45,765 nucleotides of DNA. It comes from DBFJGL01 sp048394785. GTDB taxonomy: Bacteria > Bacillota > Clostridia > Christensenellales > CAG-917. The notes under the pieces were generated by a model. It saw only the letters and a program-made list of their open reading frames with translations. It ran no database searches and was not told where the DNA came from. Location: NCBI GenBank assembly GCA_048394785.1, contig DBFJGL010000081.1, positions 1 through 45,765 of the forward strand, in the 5' to 3' direction. The position numbers and the translations under genes are program-made. Shown here piece after piece: positions 6,614 through 15,174 of this stretch; position 1 is the first letter of the stretch, and each line of letters begins with the position of its first letter.

Positions 6614-7918
6614 TTATTTGAGGAAGCCCTTGTAATGCTTCATCATAATCTGCGATTCCAGCTGCTTGTTGAGTTCGAGCGCGACCGACACGACAATCAG
6701 CAGTCCCGTTGCCGAGAAAGCGGAGTTGAAGGGCAATGCGCCGTTTGCGGAAAGCGCGTCGAAGATAAACGTCGGGATAAGCGCGAGCACCATAAGGAAG
6801 AACGCTCCGAACAGAGTAATTCTGTTGCTTATCTTCTTCAAGAAATCGCTGGTCGGCTTACCTGCGCGGATACCCGGGATAAAGCCGCCGTATTGCTGAA
6901 TGTTTTTGGATATGTCCTCGGGGTTGAACTGTATCTGCGCATAGAAATACGAGAAGAACAGTATGAACAGCGCGAGGAACAGATAGTACGGCCAGGTGCC
7001 CGAGCCCATATTTTGCGAATACCATATATAGGCGTCGCTCGTGGGGGCGAACATTGCCATAATCATCTGCGGGAACATTATCAGAGAGGAAGCAAAGATT
7101 ATGGGCATAACGCCGCTGCCGTTCACTCTGATGGGAATGTAGGTGGTCTGACCGCCGTACATCTTGTTGCCCTTGATTTGTTTGGAATACTGAACGGTAA
7201 CCCTTCTCTCCGCAAGGTCGAAGAACACTATGAACACGAATATCGCCACAACAATCAGTATAAATCCGATGATGTTCCAGATATAAGTCCATTCTTCGCC
7301 TACGGTCTTGAACGCCGCCGCCATAGTTACGCCCGCCGTGGACAGGATACCTACGAAGATGATGAGCGACGTGCCGTTGCCGATACCGTATTCGGTAATT
7401 CTTTCACCCAGCCACATAACCATAGTGCTGCCCGCCATAAGTATGACTATTATGCAAATCATCGTCATTATGGGAGCCTCCGCGCTTTCAAAACCGAAAA
7501 TGGGATTGATTGCGGATTTCCAGCCTACGATTATACCGATAGCCTGCACCGCCGCAAGGACAAGCGCGAAATATCTGGTAATCTGAGTTATCTTTCTTCT
7601 GCCTTCGTCGCCCTCTTTGGACATTCTTTCCAATTTGGGTATGACCAGCGTCAGAAGCTGCATGATTATGAACGCGTTAATGAAGGGTAAAATACCCAAC
7701 GAAAACAACGTAGCGTTTTGAAGTGAACCACCCGTTATGGTGCTGAGAATGGAAAGGAAGCTGTCAGTGCCGCCAATCAGATCTGCCACCGCCGCCTGGT
7801 CAAGACCGGGGACGGGAATATAGCACCCTATGCGATAGACGAAAAGAAAAAGCAAAGTCAAAAAGATTTTAACTCTGATTTCCTTCGTCTTCAAAGCATT
7901 TTTCAGTGTTTCAAACAT
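6614..7918 (-). CDS. secY: Protein translocase channel subunit SecY
   Basis: This 434-residue polytopic membrane protein forms the SecYEG channel for protein export and membrane insertion. Ten hydrophobic segments are visible, with the N-terminal RIGCYIPVPGLD, the plug region after it, and the conserved cytoplasmic loops (RRVTVQYSKQ, GIRAGKPTSDFL). The start overlaps the rplO stop as TAATG, a common spc-operon coupling. Confidence 0.98.
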   Translation of the reverse strand: MFETLKNALKTKEIRVKIFLTLLFLFVYRIGCYIPVPGLDQAAVADLIGGTDSFLSILSTITGGSLQNATLFSLGILPFINAFIIMQLLTLVIPKLERMSKEGDEGRRKITQITRYFALVLAAVQAIGIIVGWKSAINPIFGFESAEAPIMTMICIIVILMAGSTMVMWLGERITEYGIGNGTSLIIFVGILSTAGVTMAAAFKTVGEEWTYIWNIIGFILIVVAIFVFIVFFDLAERRVTVQYSKQIKGNKMYGGQTTYIPIRVNGSGVMPIIFASSLIMFPQMIMAMFAPTSDAYIWYSQNMGSGTWPYYLFLALFILFFSYFYAQIQFNPEDISKNIQQYGGFIPGIRAGKPTSDFLKKISNRITLFGAFFLMVLALIPTFIFDALSANGALPFNSAFSATGLLIVVSVALELNKQLESQIMMKHYKGFLK

Positions 7919-8364
7919 TATAACACCTCAGCTTTTCCGCCTGCCTTTTCAATTTTTTCTACAGCCTGAGCGGTGAATTTCTGGGCTTTTACGGTAATTT
8001 TCTTTTCGAGATTGCCGTCACCCATTATCTTGAGACCGTAGGGCTCTACTACCTTTACGATTCCGTTTGCGACGAGTTCGTCGATGCCAACCACCGCGCC
8101 GTCCTCGAACACGTTGAGCGCAGCGACGTTAACGGTATTGTAAACGTGCGCGAAACGCTTGTTGTTAAAGCCTCTCTTGGGGAGTCTTCTCGTCATCGGC
8201 ATTTGTCCGCCCTCGAAGTTGGGACGCACGCCGCCGCCGCTTCTTGCCCATTGACCTTTGTGACCGCGGGTAGAAGTCTTACCGGTGCCGGAGCCGATAC
8301 CGCGACCTATTCTTTTTGTTTCGCTCTTTGCGCCCTCTGCGGGTTTGAGATTTTGAATATTCAT
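7918..8364 (-). CDS. rplO: 50S ribosomal protein L15
   Basis: This 148-residue large-subunit protein starts with the conserved Gly/Arg-rich arm (RIGRGIGSGTGKTSTRGHKGQ) that threads into 23S rRNA, followed by the globular domain. It lies 12 bases after rpmD and overlaps the secY start by one base. Confidence 0.97.
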   Translation of the reverse strand: MNIQNLKPAEGAKSETKRIGRGIGSGTGKTSTRGHKGQWARSGGGVRPNFEGGQMPMTRRLPKRGFNNKRFAHVYNTVNVAALNVFEDGAVVGIDELVANGIVKVVEPYGLKIMGDGNLEKKITVKAQKFTAQAVEKIEKAGGKAEVL

Positions 8365-8376
8365 AGCATCCTCCGA

Positions 8377-8574
8377 TTAGATTTCCTCAACCTTTACAAG
8401 GTGAGCAACCTTTCTTATCATACCTCTCACGACTGCGCTGTCCTCAAACGTGTTGAAACTGCCGATTTTTTTCAGTCCGAGAGCTTCCACCGTCGCCTTT
8501 TGGTTTTTGAGCGAACCGATTGTGCTCTTTACGAGAGTTACCTTTATCATTTTGACGTCTTCCTTCTTTGCCAT
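8377..8574 (-). CDS. rpmD: 50S ribosomal protein L30
   Basis: This is a 65-residue L30 with MIKVTLVKSTIGSLKNQKATVEALGLKK. The AAGGAGG spacing selects the ATG at 8574, which adds an eight-residue MAKKEDVK tail in front of the usual first methionine. The longer frame from 8592 would put the Shine-Dalgarno inside the coding region. It lies between rpsE and rplO. Confidence 0.93.
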   Translation of the reverse strand: MAKKEDVKMIKVTLVKSTIGSLKNQKATVEALGLKKIGSFNTFEDSAVVRGMIRKVAHLVKVEEI

Positions 8575-8584
8575 AATGACCTCC

Positions 8585-9103
8585 TTAGTCAACCGTTACG
8601 TCAACGCCGCGAAGCTTTGCGATTTCCTCTGCGTTGCGCAGACTGCAAAGACCTTCGAGCGTAGCTTTGGCGCAGTTGATGGGGTTGTTGGAGCCGAGGG
8701 ACTTGGTTCTGATGTCCTTGACGCCTGCCGCTTCCAATACCGCACGGACGGGACCGCCCGCTATAACGCCGGTACCAGCTTCCGCGGGAAGGAGAAGAAC
8801 CTGTCCGCGACCGAACTTGCCGACGGTCTGGTGAGGAATGGTGGTGTCTTTAAGTGCTATTTCGCACATATTGCGCTTAGCAAGCTGAGTAGCTTTCTCG
8901 ATTGCCTCGGGAACCTCTGCCGCCTTGCCCATGCCCAAACCGACGGAGCCGTTTTCGTTGCCTACCACGACAAGTGCCGAGAAGCGCATATTTCTGCCGC
9001 CCTTGACAACCTTGGTAACGCGGTTGACGGCAATGAGCTTTTTATTGAGCCCGTCAAACTCCTCTCTGTTTCTGTCGTTTCTTCTGTTATCACGCTCTGC
9101 CAT
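8585..9103 (-). CDS. rpsE: 30S ribosomal protein S5
   Basis: The 172-residue S5 acts in decoding fidelity. It has an N-terminal dsRBD-like half (VNRVTKVVKGGRNMRFSALV) and a C-terminal half with APAEAGTGVIAGGPVRAVLE-like sequence and KSLGSNNPINCAKATLE. The N-terminus carries a short Arg/Asn-rich extension. It is separated from rplR by 8 bases. Confidence 0.97.
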   Translation of the reverse strand: MAERDNRRNDRNREEFDGLNKKLIAVNRVTKVVKGGRNMRFSALVVVGNENGSVGLGMGKAAEVPEAIEKATQLAKRNMCEIALKDTTIPHQTVGKFGRGQVLLLPAEAGTGVIAGGPVRAVLEAAGVKDIRTKSLGSNNPINCAKATLEGLCSLRNAEEIAKLRGVDVTVD

Positions 9104-9111
9104 AATTCCTC

Positions 9112-9480
9112 CTAAAACTCCAATCCGCCTTCTCTCGCGCCTGCCGCAAGAGCTTCAACTCTGCCGGTGTAAAGGTATCCGCCGCGGTCGAACACGACTT
9201 CCTTGATACCGATGTTCAAAGCTTTCTCGGCAACCGCCTTGCCTACTGCCTTCGCCGCGTCGCTCTTGCTGAGCTCCTTGACGGCAGCGGCAATATCCTT
9301 TTCCAGCGTGGACGCCGCGGTAAGAGTAACTCCGTTCACGTCGTCGATAAGTTGGGCATAGATATGGTTTGTGCTTCTGTACACGGAGAGACGGGGTCTT
9401 TCGGCAGTGCCGGAAACCTTTTTTCTCACTCTCTCGTGACGAATAACTCTATCTGCGTTTTTATCTTTCTTGCTTATCAT
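9112..9480 (-). CDS. rplR: 50S ribosomal protein L18
   Basis: This 122-residue protein anchors 5S rRNA in the central protuberance. RPRLSVYRSTNHIYAQLIDD and the C-terminal FDRGGYLYTGRVEALAAGAR are diagnostic. Length and position between rplF and rpsE are standard. Confidence 0.97.
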   Translation of the reverse strand: MISKKDKNADRVIRHERVRKKVSGTAERPRLSVYRSTNHIYAQLIDDVNGVTLTAASTLEKDIAAAVKELSKSDAAKAVGKAVAEKALNIGIKEVVFDRGGYLYTGRVEALAAGAREGGLEF

Positions 9481-9490
9481 ACTTCACCTC

Positions 9491-10030
9491 TTATTTACCG
9501 GCGGTCTTGCCTTCCTTGTGGATGACAGCCTCGTCCTTATAGCGGATGCCGTAGCCGTGGTACGGCTCAATCTTCTTGACTGCCTTTATGGACGCCGCGA
9601 CCTGACCGACCTTTTGACGGTCGATACCCTTGACCACTATTTCGAGGGGCTGAGGAAGCGCAAAGGAAATTCCTTCGGGAGCTTCGACCTCTACGGGGTG
9701 GGAAAAACCGATGTTCATCGTGAGCTTGTTGCCGTTGACTGCAAGCTTATAACCTACGCCGTTGACGATGAGCGATTTCTCAAAGCCCTTCGTTACGCCC
9801 GTTACCATATTGTTGATAAGCGCGCGGTAAAGACCGTGAAGAGCGCGGTGGTCCTTGTCGTCGGAATGACGTTTCACGAGAATGTGACCGTCTTCGAGTA
9901 CGACGTCTATGGACTTGTCCACCTGCTGAGAAAGCTTGCCCAGAGGTCCGCTTACGGTGATAAGGTTGTCTTTGTTTTCAAACGTCACTCCTGCGGGGAG
10001 CGCGATCGGTGCTCTACCTATACGAGACAT
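9491..10030 (-). CDS. rplF: 50S ribosomal protein L6
   Basis: The 179-residue L6 lies near the factor-binding site. It begins MSRIGRAPIALPAGV, has two repeated L6 folds, and contains the C-terminal IRAVKKIEPYHGYGIRYKDE-like segment. It sits 10 bases after rpsH with GGAGG before the ATG. Confidence 0.97.
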   Translation of the reverse strand: MSRIGRAPIALPAGVTFENKDNLITVSGPLGKLSQQVDKSIDVVLEDGHILVKRHSDDKDHRALHGLYRALINNMVTGVTKGFEKSLIVNGVGYKLAVNGNKLTMNIGFSHPVEVEAPEGISFALPQPLEIVVKGIDRQKVGQVAASIKAVKKIEPYHGYGIRYKDEAVIHKEGKTAGK

Positions 10031-10040
10031 ATTAACCTCC

Positions 10041-10436
10041 TTACCAGATGTAGGCGAGAACTTCGCCGCCGATGTGCTGTGCTCTTGCTTCCTTGTCGGT
10101 CATAATGCCCTTGGACGTGGACAGAATGGCAATGCCCATACCGTTCAGTACCTTGGGAAGATTGTCGACGCCGGCATAAATGCGCAGTCCGGGGGTGGAT
10201 ACTCTCTTCAACGCGGTTATAACGTGTTGATTTTTGTTGGGAGCGTACTTCAAGGTCACGAGGATGCTGTTCTGAACCTCGTTTTCGATGATGTCGAAGC
10301 TCTTGATGTAACCTTCTCTCACGAGTATCTCTGCTATTGCAACCTTGACTTTGGAAGCGGGAATTTCAACTGTTTCGTGCTTCGCGGTCAAAGCGTTTCT
10401 GATTCTTGTAAGCATATCTGCAATTGGATCTGTCAT
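10041..10436 (-). CDS. rpsH: 30S ribosomal protein S8
   Basis: This 131-residue S8 begins with TDPIADMLTRIRNAL and ends with GGEVLAYIW, including the STSKGIMTDKEAR turn that binds helix 21 of 16S rRNA. In many bacteria S8 also represses the spc operon by binding its mRNA; no such site was examined here. It lies 12 bases after rpsN. Confidence 0.97.
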   Translation of the reverse strand: MTDPIADMLTRIRNALTAKHETVEIPASKVKVAIAEILVREGYIKSFDIIENEVQNSILVTLKYAPNKNQHVITALKRVSTPGLRIYAGVDNLPKVLNGMGIAILSTSKGIMTDKEARAQHIGGEVLAYIW

Positions 10437-10448
10437 TTGAATGCCTCC

Positions 10449-10634
10449 TTACCAGCTTGCCTTCTTAACTCCGGGAATTTGACCTTTATAGGCTAATTCG
10501 CGGAAGCAGACGCGGCAGATGCCGTATTTTTTCAAGACGGAGTGCGGACGTCCGCAGATGCGGCAACGGGTGTACTCGCGTGTGGAAAATTTTTGCGGTC
10601 TTTGTTGTTTGATTTTCATCGAAGTTTTGGCCAT
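10449..10634 (-). CDS. rpsN: 30S ribosomal protein S14, zinc-binding type Z
   Basis: The 61-residue protein has CRICGRPHSVLKKYGICRVCFRE, giving four zinc-ligand cysteines. This is the short type Z form typical of many Gram-positives, not the ~100-residue zinc-free form. The C-terminal GQIPGVKKASW is diagnostic. It lies between rplE and rpsH. Confidence 0.97.
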   Translation of the reverse strand: MAKTSMKIKQQRPQKFSTREYTRCRICGRPHSVLKKYGICRVCFRELAYKGQIPGVKKASW

Positions 10635-10646
10635 AGTTATCTCTCC

Positions 10647-11243
10647 TTACTTCTGAAAGGGCATACCCATCAATTTGAGCAGCTCGCGAGCTTCCTCGTC
10701 CGTGTTTGCGGTGGTGACGATGCAAATATCGAAACCGCGCACTTTCTCGATTTGGTCGTAGGAAATTTCGGGGAATATCAGCTGTTCCTTGACGCCGAGC
10801 GCATAGTTGCCTCTGCCGTCGAAAGATTTTGCGGATACGCCGCGGAAGTCACGGACTCTGGGCAACGCTATGGAAATGAATTTGTCGAGGAAGTCGTACA
10901 TTCTGTTCCCTCTCAGCGTAACCTTTGCGCCCACGTTCATACCCTCTCTCACCTTGAAGTTAGCAACGCTCTTCTTGGCTTTGGTGATGACGGGCTTCTG
11001 ACCTGCGATGAGTTTCAACTCTTCCACTGCGAGGTTCAAGGATTTGCTGTTGTCCTTGCAGTCGCCAAGACCCATATTGAGCACGATTTTTTCGATACGG
11101 GGTACCTGGTTGATGTTGGTGTAGCCGAAACGCTTGACGAGCGCGGGAACGACGTCCTGCTTATATTGCGCTCTCAGTCTGTATCTTTCAGCATTATTAT
11201 CGGTTGCAGGTGCCTTAGCAACCTGATTTTTCTTCTCTGCCAC
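10647..11243 (-). CDS. rplE: 50S ribosomal protein L5
   Basis: The 198-residue L5 binds 5S rRNA and contacts P-site tRNA. The family core is seen in RIEKIVLNMGLGD, AGQKPVITKAKKSVANFKVR and FPEISYDQIEKVRGFDI. There is an N-terminal extension of about 20 residues before the usual start region. Position between rplX and rpsN is standard. Confidence 0.97.
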   Translation of the reverse strand: MAEKKNQVAKAPATDNNAERYRLRAQYKQDVVPALVKRFGYTNINQVPRIEKIVLNMGLGDCKDNSKSLNLAVEELKLIAGQKPVITKAKKSVANFKVREGMNVGAKVTLRGNRMYDFLDKFISIALPRVRDFRGVSAKSFDGRGNYALGVKEQLIFPEISYDQIEKVRGFDICIVTTANTDEEARELLKLMGMPFQK

Positions 11244-11260
11244 TTTAATACCTCCGGTGG

Positions 11261-11668
11261 TTAGTCTTTCTTGTCAGACTTTGCCGCTTTTTTCTTTGCG
11301 GCTTTTTTCGCCGCTTTCTTGGCGGACGTCTTCTTCTCGTCGAGGGACGCGCCGCACTTGGCGCATACGCGTTGGCTCTTGGTCTTGCCGTTCTCGTCGG
11401 CAACGAGGTTATGTTTAACTCTCACCACTTCGCCGCACGCCGCACAGATGTGCATAACGTTGGACACGTCGATTGCGCCTTCCTGTTTGAGGATGCCGCC
11501 CTTGTCCTGCGCGTTTCTCGGCTTCTTGCTCTTGGAAACGATATTGACGCCTTCGACGTACACTCTGTTGTCGTCGGCTTTTACCGCAAGCACTTTGCCG
11601 GCTTTGCCTTTATCTTTTCCTGCGATAACCATCACGTTATCGCCCTTCTTAACACTGAGTTTAGCCAT
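11261..11668 (-). CDS. rplX: 50S ribosomal protein L24 with zinc ribbon and lysine-rich tail
   Basis: L24 initiates large-subunit assembly. The N-terminal KOW domain (KKGDNVMVIAGKDKGKAGKV) is followed by VEGVNIVSKSKKPR and then a four-cysteine ribbon, CAACG about residue 74 and CAKCG about residue 102. The final 30 residues are almost entirely Lys and Ala, making the protein 135 residues instead of about 105. The tail probably adds rRNA contacts (inference). Confidence 0.97.
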   Translation of the reverse strand: MAKLSVKKGDNVMVIAGKDKGKAGKVLAVKADDNRVYVEGVNIVSKSKKPRNAQDKGGILKQEGAIDVSNVMHICAACGEVVRVKHNLVADENGKTKSQRVCAKCGASLDEKKTSAKKAAKKAAKKKAAKSDKKD

Positions 11669-11676
11669 ATTTCCTC

Positions 11677-12045
11677 CTACAACACTTCGGGTGCGAGAGA
11701 GATTATCTTCATATAATCCTTATCGCGGAGCTCTCTTGCGATGGGCCCAAAGATACGGGTACCCTGAGGTTGCTTTTGGTTGTCGATGATGACTGCCGCG
11801 TTATCGTCGAATTTGATGTGGCTGCCGTCGTTTCTTTGCAGACCGAAGGTAGTTCTCACGATAACCGCCTTGACGACGTCGCCTTTCTTGACCTTGCCGC
11901 CGGGGATAGCCGACTTGACGGAGGCCACGATTACGTCGCCGATGTTGCCGCTTCTTCTGAAAGAACCGCCCAACACTCTGATGCACATTATTTCCTTTGC
12001 GCCGCTGTTGTCCGCGACTTTAAGTCTTGTTTGTGGTTGTATCAT
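11677..12045 (-). CDS. rplN: 50S ribosomal protein L14
   Basis: This 122-residue protein begins MIQPQTRLKVADNSGAKEI and ends IISLAPEVL, as in almost all bacteria. It sits at the subunit interface. It lies 10 bases after rpsQ. Confidence 0.98.
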   Translation of the reverse strand: MIQPQTRLKVADNSGAKEIMCIRVLGGSFRRSGNIGDVIVASVKSAIPGGKVKKGDVVKAVIVRTTFGLQRNDGSHIKFDDNAAVIIDNQKQPQGTRIFGPIARELRDKDYMKIISLAPEVL

Positions 12046-12055
12046 TGCACTCTCC

Positions 12056-12319
12056 TTACTTCGCCTTCTCGATTATCTCGACAAGTCTCCAGCACTTATC
12101 CTTGGAGAGAGGTCTGGTTTCCGCAACAAGCACCTTATCGCCGATGCCGCACTCGTTGTTCTCGTCGTGCGCCTTCAATCTCTTGGTGCGAATAACGGTT
12201 TTCTTATAAAGCGGATGTTTGACGTGTTCGCTGATAGCCACGACGATGGTCTTGTCCATCTTGTCGGAAACTACCATACCCACTCTTTGCTTTCTGAGAT
12301 TTCTCGTTTCTTTTTCCAT
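12056..12319 (-). CDS. rpsQ: 30S ribosomal protein S17
   Basis: This 87-residue OB-fold protein of the small subunit contains RVGMVVSDKMDKTIVVA, HDENNECGIGDKVLVAETRPLSK and WRLVEII. Standard position between rpmC and rplN. Confidence 0.97.
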   Translation of the reverse strand: MEKETRNLRKQRVGMVVSDKMDKTIVVAISEHVKHPLYKKTVIRTKRLKAHDENNECGIGDKVLVAETRPLSKDKCWRLVEIIEKAK

Positions 12320-12334
12320 ACTGTCCTCCGTTTA

Positions 12335-12547
12335 TCAGCCCTTCTCGCCTTTGGCGCGCGCGATTTCTCTTTGACGCATAACGGTCTTGACGCGGGCGAT
12401 GTCACGCCTTGTTTCAGTCAGAACCTTGGGGTTAGTAAGCTGATTGGTGGCGTTCTTGAAGCGAAGGAAAAACAATTCCGACTTCAACTCGTTGAGCTTG
12501 TTTTGAAGCTCTTTATCAGACATTTCTATAACTTGTTTTGATTTCAT
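12335..12547 (-). CDS. rpmC: 50S ribosomal protein L29
   Basis: This 70-residue helical protein near the exit tunnel has the pattern ELQNKLNELKSELFFLRFKNATNQL and ends with RVKTVMRQREIARAKGE. Its start overlaps the rplP stop by four bases (ATGA), so translation is coupled. Confidence 0.97.
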   Translation of the reverse strand: MKSKQVIEMSDKELQNKLNELKSELFFLRFKNATNQLTNPKVLTETRRDIARVKTVMRQREIARAKGEKG

Positions 12548-12975
12548 TCTTCACCGCCTTCGGCTTTTGCCTCGCTCTTTACAAACTTGCACTTGACGGG
12601 AAGTTTGTGAGAAGCAAGACGAAGTGCCTCTTTTGCTATTGCCTCGTCCACTCCCGCGATTTCAAACATCACGCGACCGGGCTTTACGACCGCTACCCAA
12701 TATTCGGGTGCGCCCTTACCGCTACCCATACGGGTTTCGGCAGGCTTCTTGGTGACGGGCTTGTGGGGGAAGATGTCCACCCAGACTTTACCGCCACGAC
12801 GGATATATCTTGTCATTGCGACACGCGCCGCTTCAATTTGGTTGGAGGTAATCCAGCCCGGCTCCGTAGCCATCAAACCGAACTCGCCGTATGCAACGGT
12901 GTTGCCCTTATTGGCTTTGCCCTTCATTCTGCCACGGAATTGACGGCGTCTTTTAACGCGCTTAGGCATCAACAT
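12544..12975 (-). CDS. rplP: 50S ribosomal protein L16
   Basis: The 143-residue L16 contacts the A-site tRNA elbow. It shows MPKRVKRRRQFRGRMKG, WITSNQIEAARVAMTRY and the loop RMGSGKGAPEYWVA. Two ATGs are possible, 12975 and 12969; the AAGGAGG lies 9 bases from the first, which also overlaps the rpsC stop as TAATG, so 12975 is used. Confidence 0.97.
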   Translation of the reverse strand: MLMPKRVKRRRQFRGRMKGKANKGNTVAYGEFGLMATEPGWITSNQIEAARVAMTRYIRRGGKVWVDIFPHKPVTKKPAETRMGSGKGAPEYWVAVVKPGRVMFEIAGVDEAIAKEALRLASHKLPVKCKFVKSEAKAEGGEE

Positions 12976-13637
12976 TATTGATTTCCTCCTTCCAACGGAT
13001 TTTTACCAAGGACTTCTCCCTTGTATATCCAGCACTTGACGCCGATTGCGCCGAATGTGGTATGTGCGGTTGCTACGCCGTAATCGATGTCGGCACGCAG
13101 AGTTTGAAGGGGAATAGAACCGTCGTGATAGCTTTCGCTTCTCGCGATTTCCGCTCCGTCCAGTCTGCCCGAAACCATCGTCTTGACGCCCTTTGCGCCT
13201 GCCTTCATAGCTCTGGACATAGCCTGTTTCATCGAGCGGCGGAAGGACGCTCTGCCCTCCAACTGTTTCGCGATGTTCTCTGCGACCAACTGTGCGTCCG
13301 CATCGGGGTGCTTGACCTCCATGATGTTGATGACGACTTTCTTGTCGCTGAGCACGAGCTTTTCGACTTCTTTCTTTATCTGCTCCACGCCCGCGCCGGC
13401 TTTACCGATGAGGATTGCGGGTCTTGCGGTGTGAATTGCAACGATAACTTTGTCTGCCGCTCTTTCGATTGTAATTTTGGATATAGCCGTATCGTAGTAG
13501 TTCTTCTTGATGAACTTACGGATTTTATCGTCCTCGACGAGGTTGTCCGCAAAATGCTTTTTATCGGCATACCATTTGGCTTCCCAAGGCTTGATAATGC
13601 CTGTTCTGAGTCCGTTAGGGTCTACTTTCTGTCCCAT
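12975..13637 (-). CDS. rpsC: 30S ribosomal protein S3
   Basis: This 220-residue S3 forms part of the mRNA entry tunnel and has helicase activity. It begins MGQKVDPNGLRTGII and contains the KH domain (HTARPAILIGKAGAGVEQI) and the C-terminal domain with GRLDGAEIARSE. The frame is open upstream to 13769 but that part overlaps rplV and has no homology; AAGGAGG precedes the ATG at 13637. Confidence 0.97.
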   Translation of the reverse strand: MGQKVDPNGLRTGIIKPWEAKWYADKKHFADNLVEDDKIRKFIKKNYYDTAISKITIERAADKVIVAIHTARPAILIGKAGAGVEQIKKEVEKLVLSDKKVVINIMEVKHPDADAQLVAENIAKQLEGRASFRRSMKQAMSRAMKAGAKGVKTMVSGRLDGAEIARSESYHDGSIPLQTLRADIDYGVATAHTTFGAIGVKCWIYKGEVLGKNPLEGGNQ

Positions 13638-13648
13638 TGTATACCTCC

Positions 13649-14038
13649 TTATGCGTTCATCGAGTCGAGTACGACCGTGATGTGGCTTGTTCTTTTGTTG
13701 ATACGGAAGGCTCTGCCCTGCGCTCTGGGGCTGATGCGTTTGAGGGTGGGACCTTCGTTCGCATAGCACTCTGCGATAAACAAATCGTTTCTGGAAAGAT
13801 TCTGATTGTTTTCGCCGTTCGCCGCCGCGCTGTTAACCAATTTGATGAGCACTTCGCTCGCCGCCTTGGGGGTGTTTTCGAGAATTGCGAGAGCCTCTCT
13901 TACCGACTTGCCCTTGATGATGTCGAGAACGATTCTTACCTTGAAGGGAGAAATTCTGACAAACTTAGCGGTTGCTCTCGGTCTGCTGTCGGCAGCCGCC
14001 TGACGCGCCAAGGCTTTTTGTTTACTTCTTGTAGCCAT
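13649..14038 (-). CDS. rplV: 50S ribosomal protein L22
   Basis: This 129-residue protein has a core starting at ATAKFVRISPFKVRIVLDIIKG, followed by the tunnel beta hairpin (RISPRAQGRAFRINKRTSHI). An extra basic segment of about 20 residues precedes the core. It lies between rpsS and rpsC. Confidence 0.97.
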   Translation of the reverse strand: MATRSKQKALARQAAADSRPRATAKFVRISPFKVRIVLDIIKGKSVREALAILENTPKAASEVLIKLVNSAAANGENNQNLSRNDLFIAECYANEGPTLKRISPRAQGRAFRINKRTSHITVVLDSMNA

Positions 14039-14046
14039 ACTTCCTC

Positions 14047-14325
14047 CTATCTCTTACCGGTCGTCTTGTCGCCGGCGTGTCCTCTGAAGTTGCGCGTGGG
14101 GGAGAATTCTCCGAGCTTGCAACCGACCATATCTTCCGTCACGTATACGGGAACGTGGTTCTTACCGTTGTGCACCGCAATCGTATGTCCGACCATCTCG
14201 GGGAATATCGTCGAGGAGCGCGACCAGGTTTTTACGGGTTTGTGCTCGCCCTTCTCGTTCATTGCGATTATTCTGTTCATCAGCCTTTCTTCTACAAACG
14301 GGCCTTTTTTAACACTTCTACTCAT
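14047..14325 (-). CDS. rpsS: 30S ribosomal protein S19
   Basis: This 92-residue head protein of the small subunit contains SRSVKKGPFVEERL, TWSRSSTIFPEMVGHTIAVH and KLGEFSPTRNFRGH. Length and position are standard. Confidence 0.98.
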   Translation of the reverse strand: MSRSVKKGPFVEERLMNRIIAMNEKGEHKPVKTWSRSSTIFPEMVGHTIAVHNGKNHVPVYVTEDMVGCKLGEFSPTRNFRGHAGDKTTGKR

Positions 14326-14335
14326 TCTACCCTCC

Positions 14336-15163
14336 TTAGTTCACGCGCTTGATAATGAACTTATCAGTGGTATTCTTTTTCTTTCTGGTCTTATAACCGA
14401 GAGTGGGCTTGCCCCAGGGGGTAACGGGAGAAGGCATACCGATGGGGGATTTGCCCTCGCCGCCGCCGTGGGGGTGGTCGCAGGGGTTCATGACGACGCC
14501 GCGTACGGAGGGACGAATGCCCATATGACGCGTTTTGCCCGCCTTACCCACGCGAATGATTTCGTGGTCGAGATTGCCTACCTGACCGACAGTCGCTCTG
14601 CAACGAACGAGAACGTATCTCATTTCGCCGCTGGGCATACGCAAAGTCGCGTATCTGCCTTCTTTTGCCATAAGCTGCGCGCTGTTGCCCGCCGCTCTTG
14701 CAATCTGACCGCCCTTTCCGGGTTGAAGCTCGATGTTGTGCACCATCGTACCTACGGGGATAGCGGACAGGGGAAGCGCGTTGCCCACCTTGATGTCTGC
14801 GTCCTCGCCGCTTTCGACGACGTCGCCCTTGGTAAGTCCGAGAGGCGCGATGATGTATCTCTTTTCGCCGTCGGCATACACGAGCAACGCAATATTAGCG
14901 GAGCGGTTGGGATCGTACTCTATGGACGCAACCTTTGCGGGGATACCGTCCTTGTTACGCTTGAAGTCGATGATACGATATTTGTTGCGGTTGCCGCCGC
15001 CGATGTGGCGAACGGTTATCCTGCCCATCGCGTTTCTGCCGCCGCTCTTGTTTTTGGAAACGAGCAGCGAACGCTCGGGAGTGGTTGTGGTAATTTCTTC
15101 GTAGGCGGATACCGTCATAAAGCGGCGAGCCGGAGACGTAGGTTTATATTTCTTAATAGCCAT
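14336..15163 (-). CDS. rplB: 50S ribosomal protein L2
   Basis: This 275-residue protein is needed for subunit association and peptidyl transfer. Its signature is MNPCDHPHGGGEG with the conserved His, plus PVTPWGKPTLGYKTRKKKN. Position between rplW and rpsS is standard. Confidence 0.98.
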   Translation of the reverse strand: MAIKKYKPTSPARRFMTVSAYEEITTTTPERSLLVSKNKSGGRNAMGRITVRHIGGGNRNKYRIIDFKRNKDGIPAKVASIEYDPNRSANIALLVYADGEKRYIIAPLGLTKGDVVESGEDADIKVGNALPLSAIPVGTMVHNIELQPGKGGQIARAAGNSAQLMAKEGRYATLRMPSGEMRYVLVRCRATVGQVGNLDHEIIRVGKAGKTRHMGIRPSVRGVVMNPCDHPHGGGEGKSPIGMPSPVTPWGKPTLGYKTRKKKNTTDKFIIKRVN

Positions 15164-15174
15164 TGTGTTTCTCC

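Noticed and set aside
5810..7690. Open frame of 626 codons on the plus strand
   Set aside because: It runs antisense to adk and secY, which are certain, and its translation has the Arg/His-rich composition of an antisense shadow. The same holds for the long plus-strand frames at 13637-15244 and 17318-18853.
13638..13769. N-terminal extension of 44 residues on S3
   Set aside because: It overlaps rplV, lacks similarity to S3, and the AAGGAGG fits the ATG at 13637.
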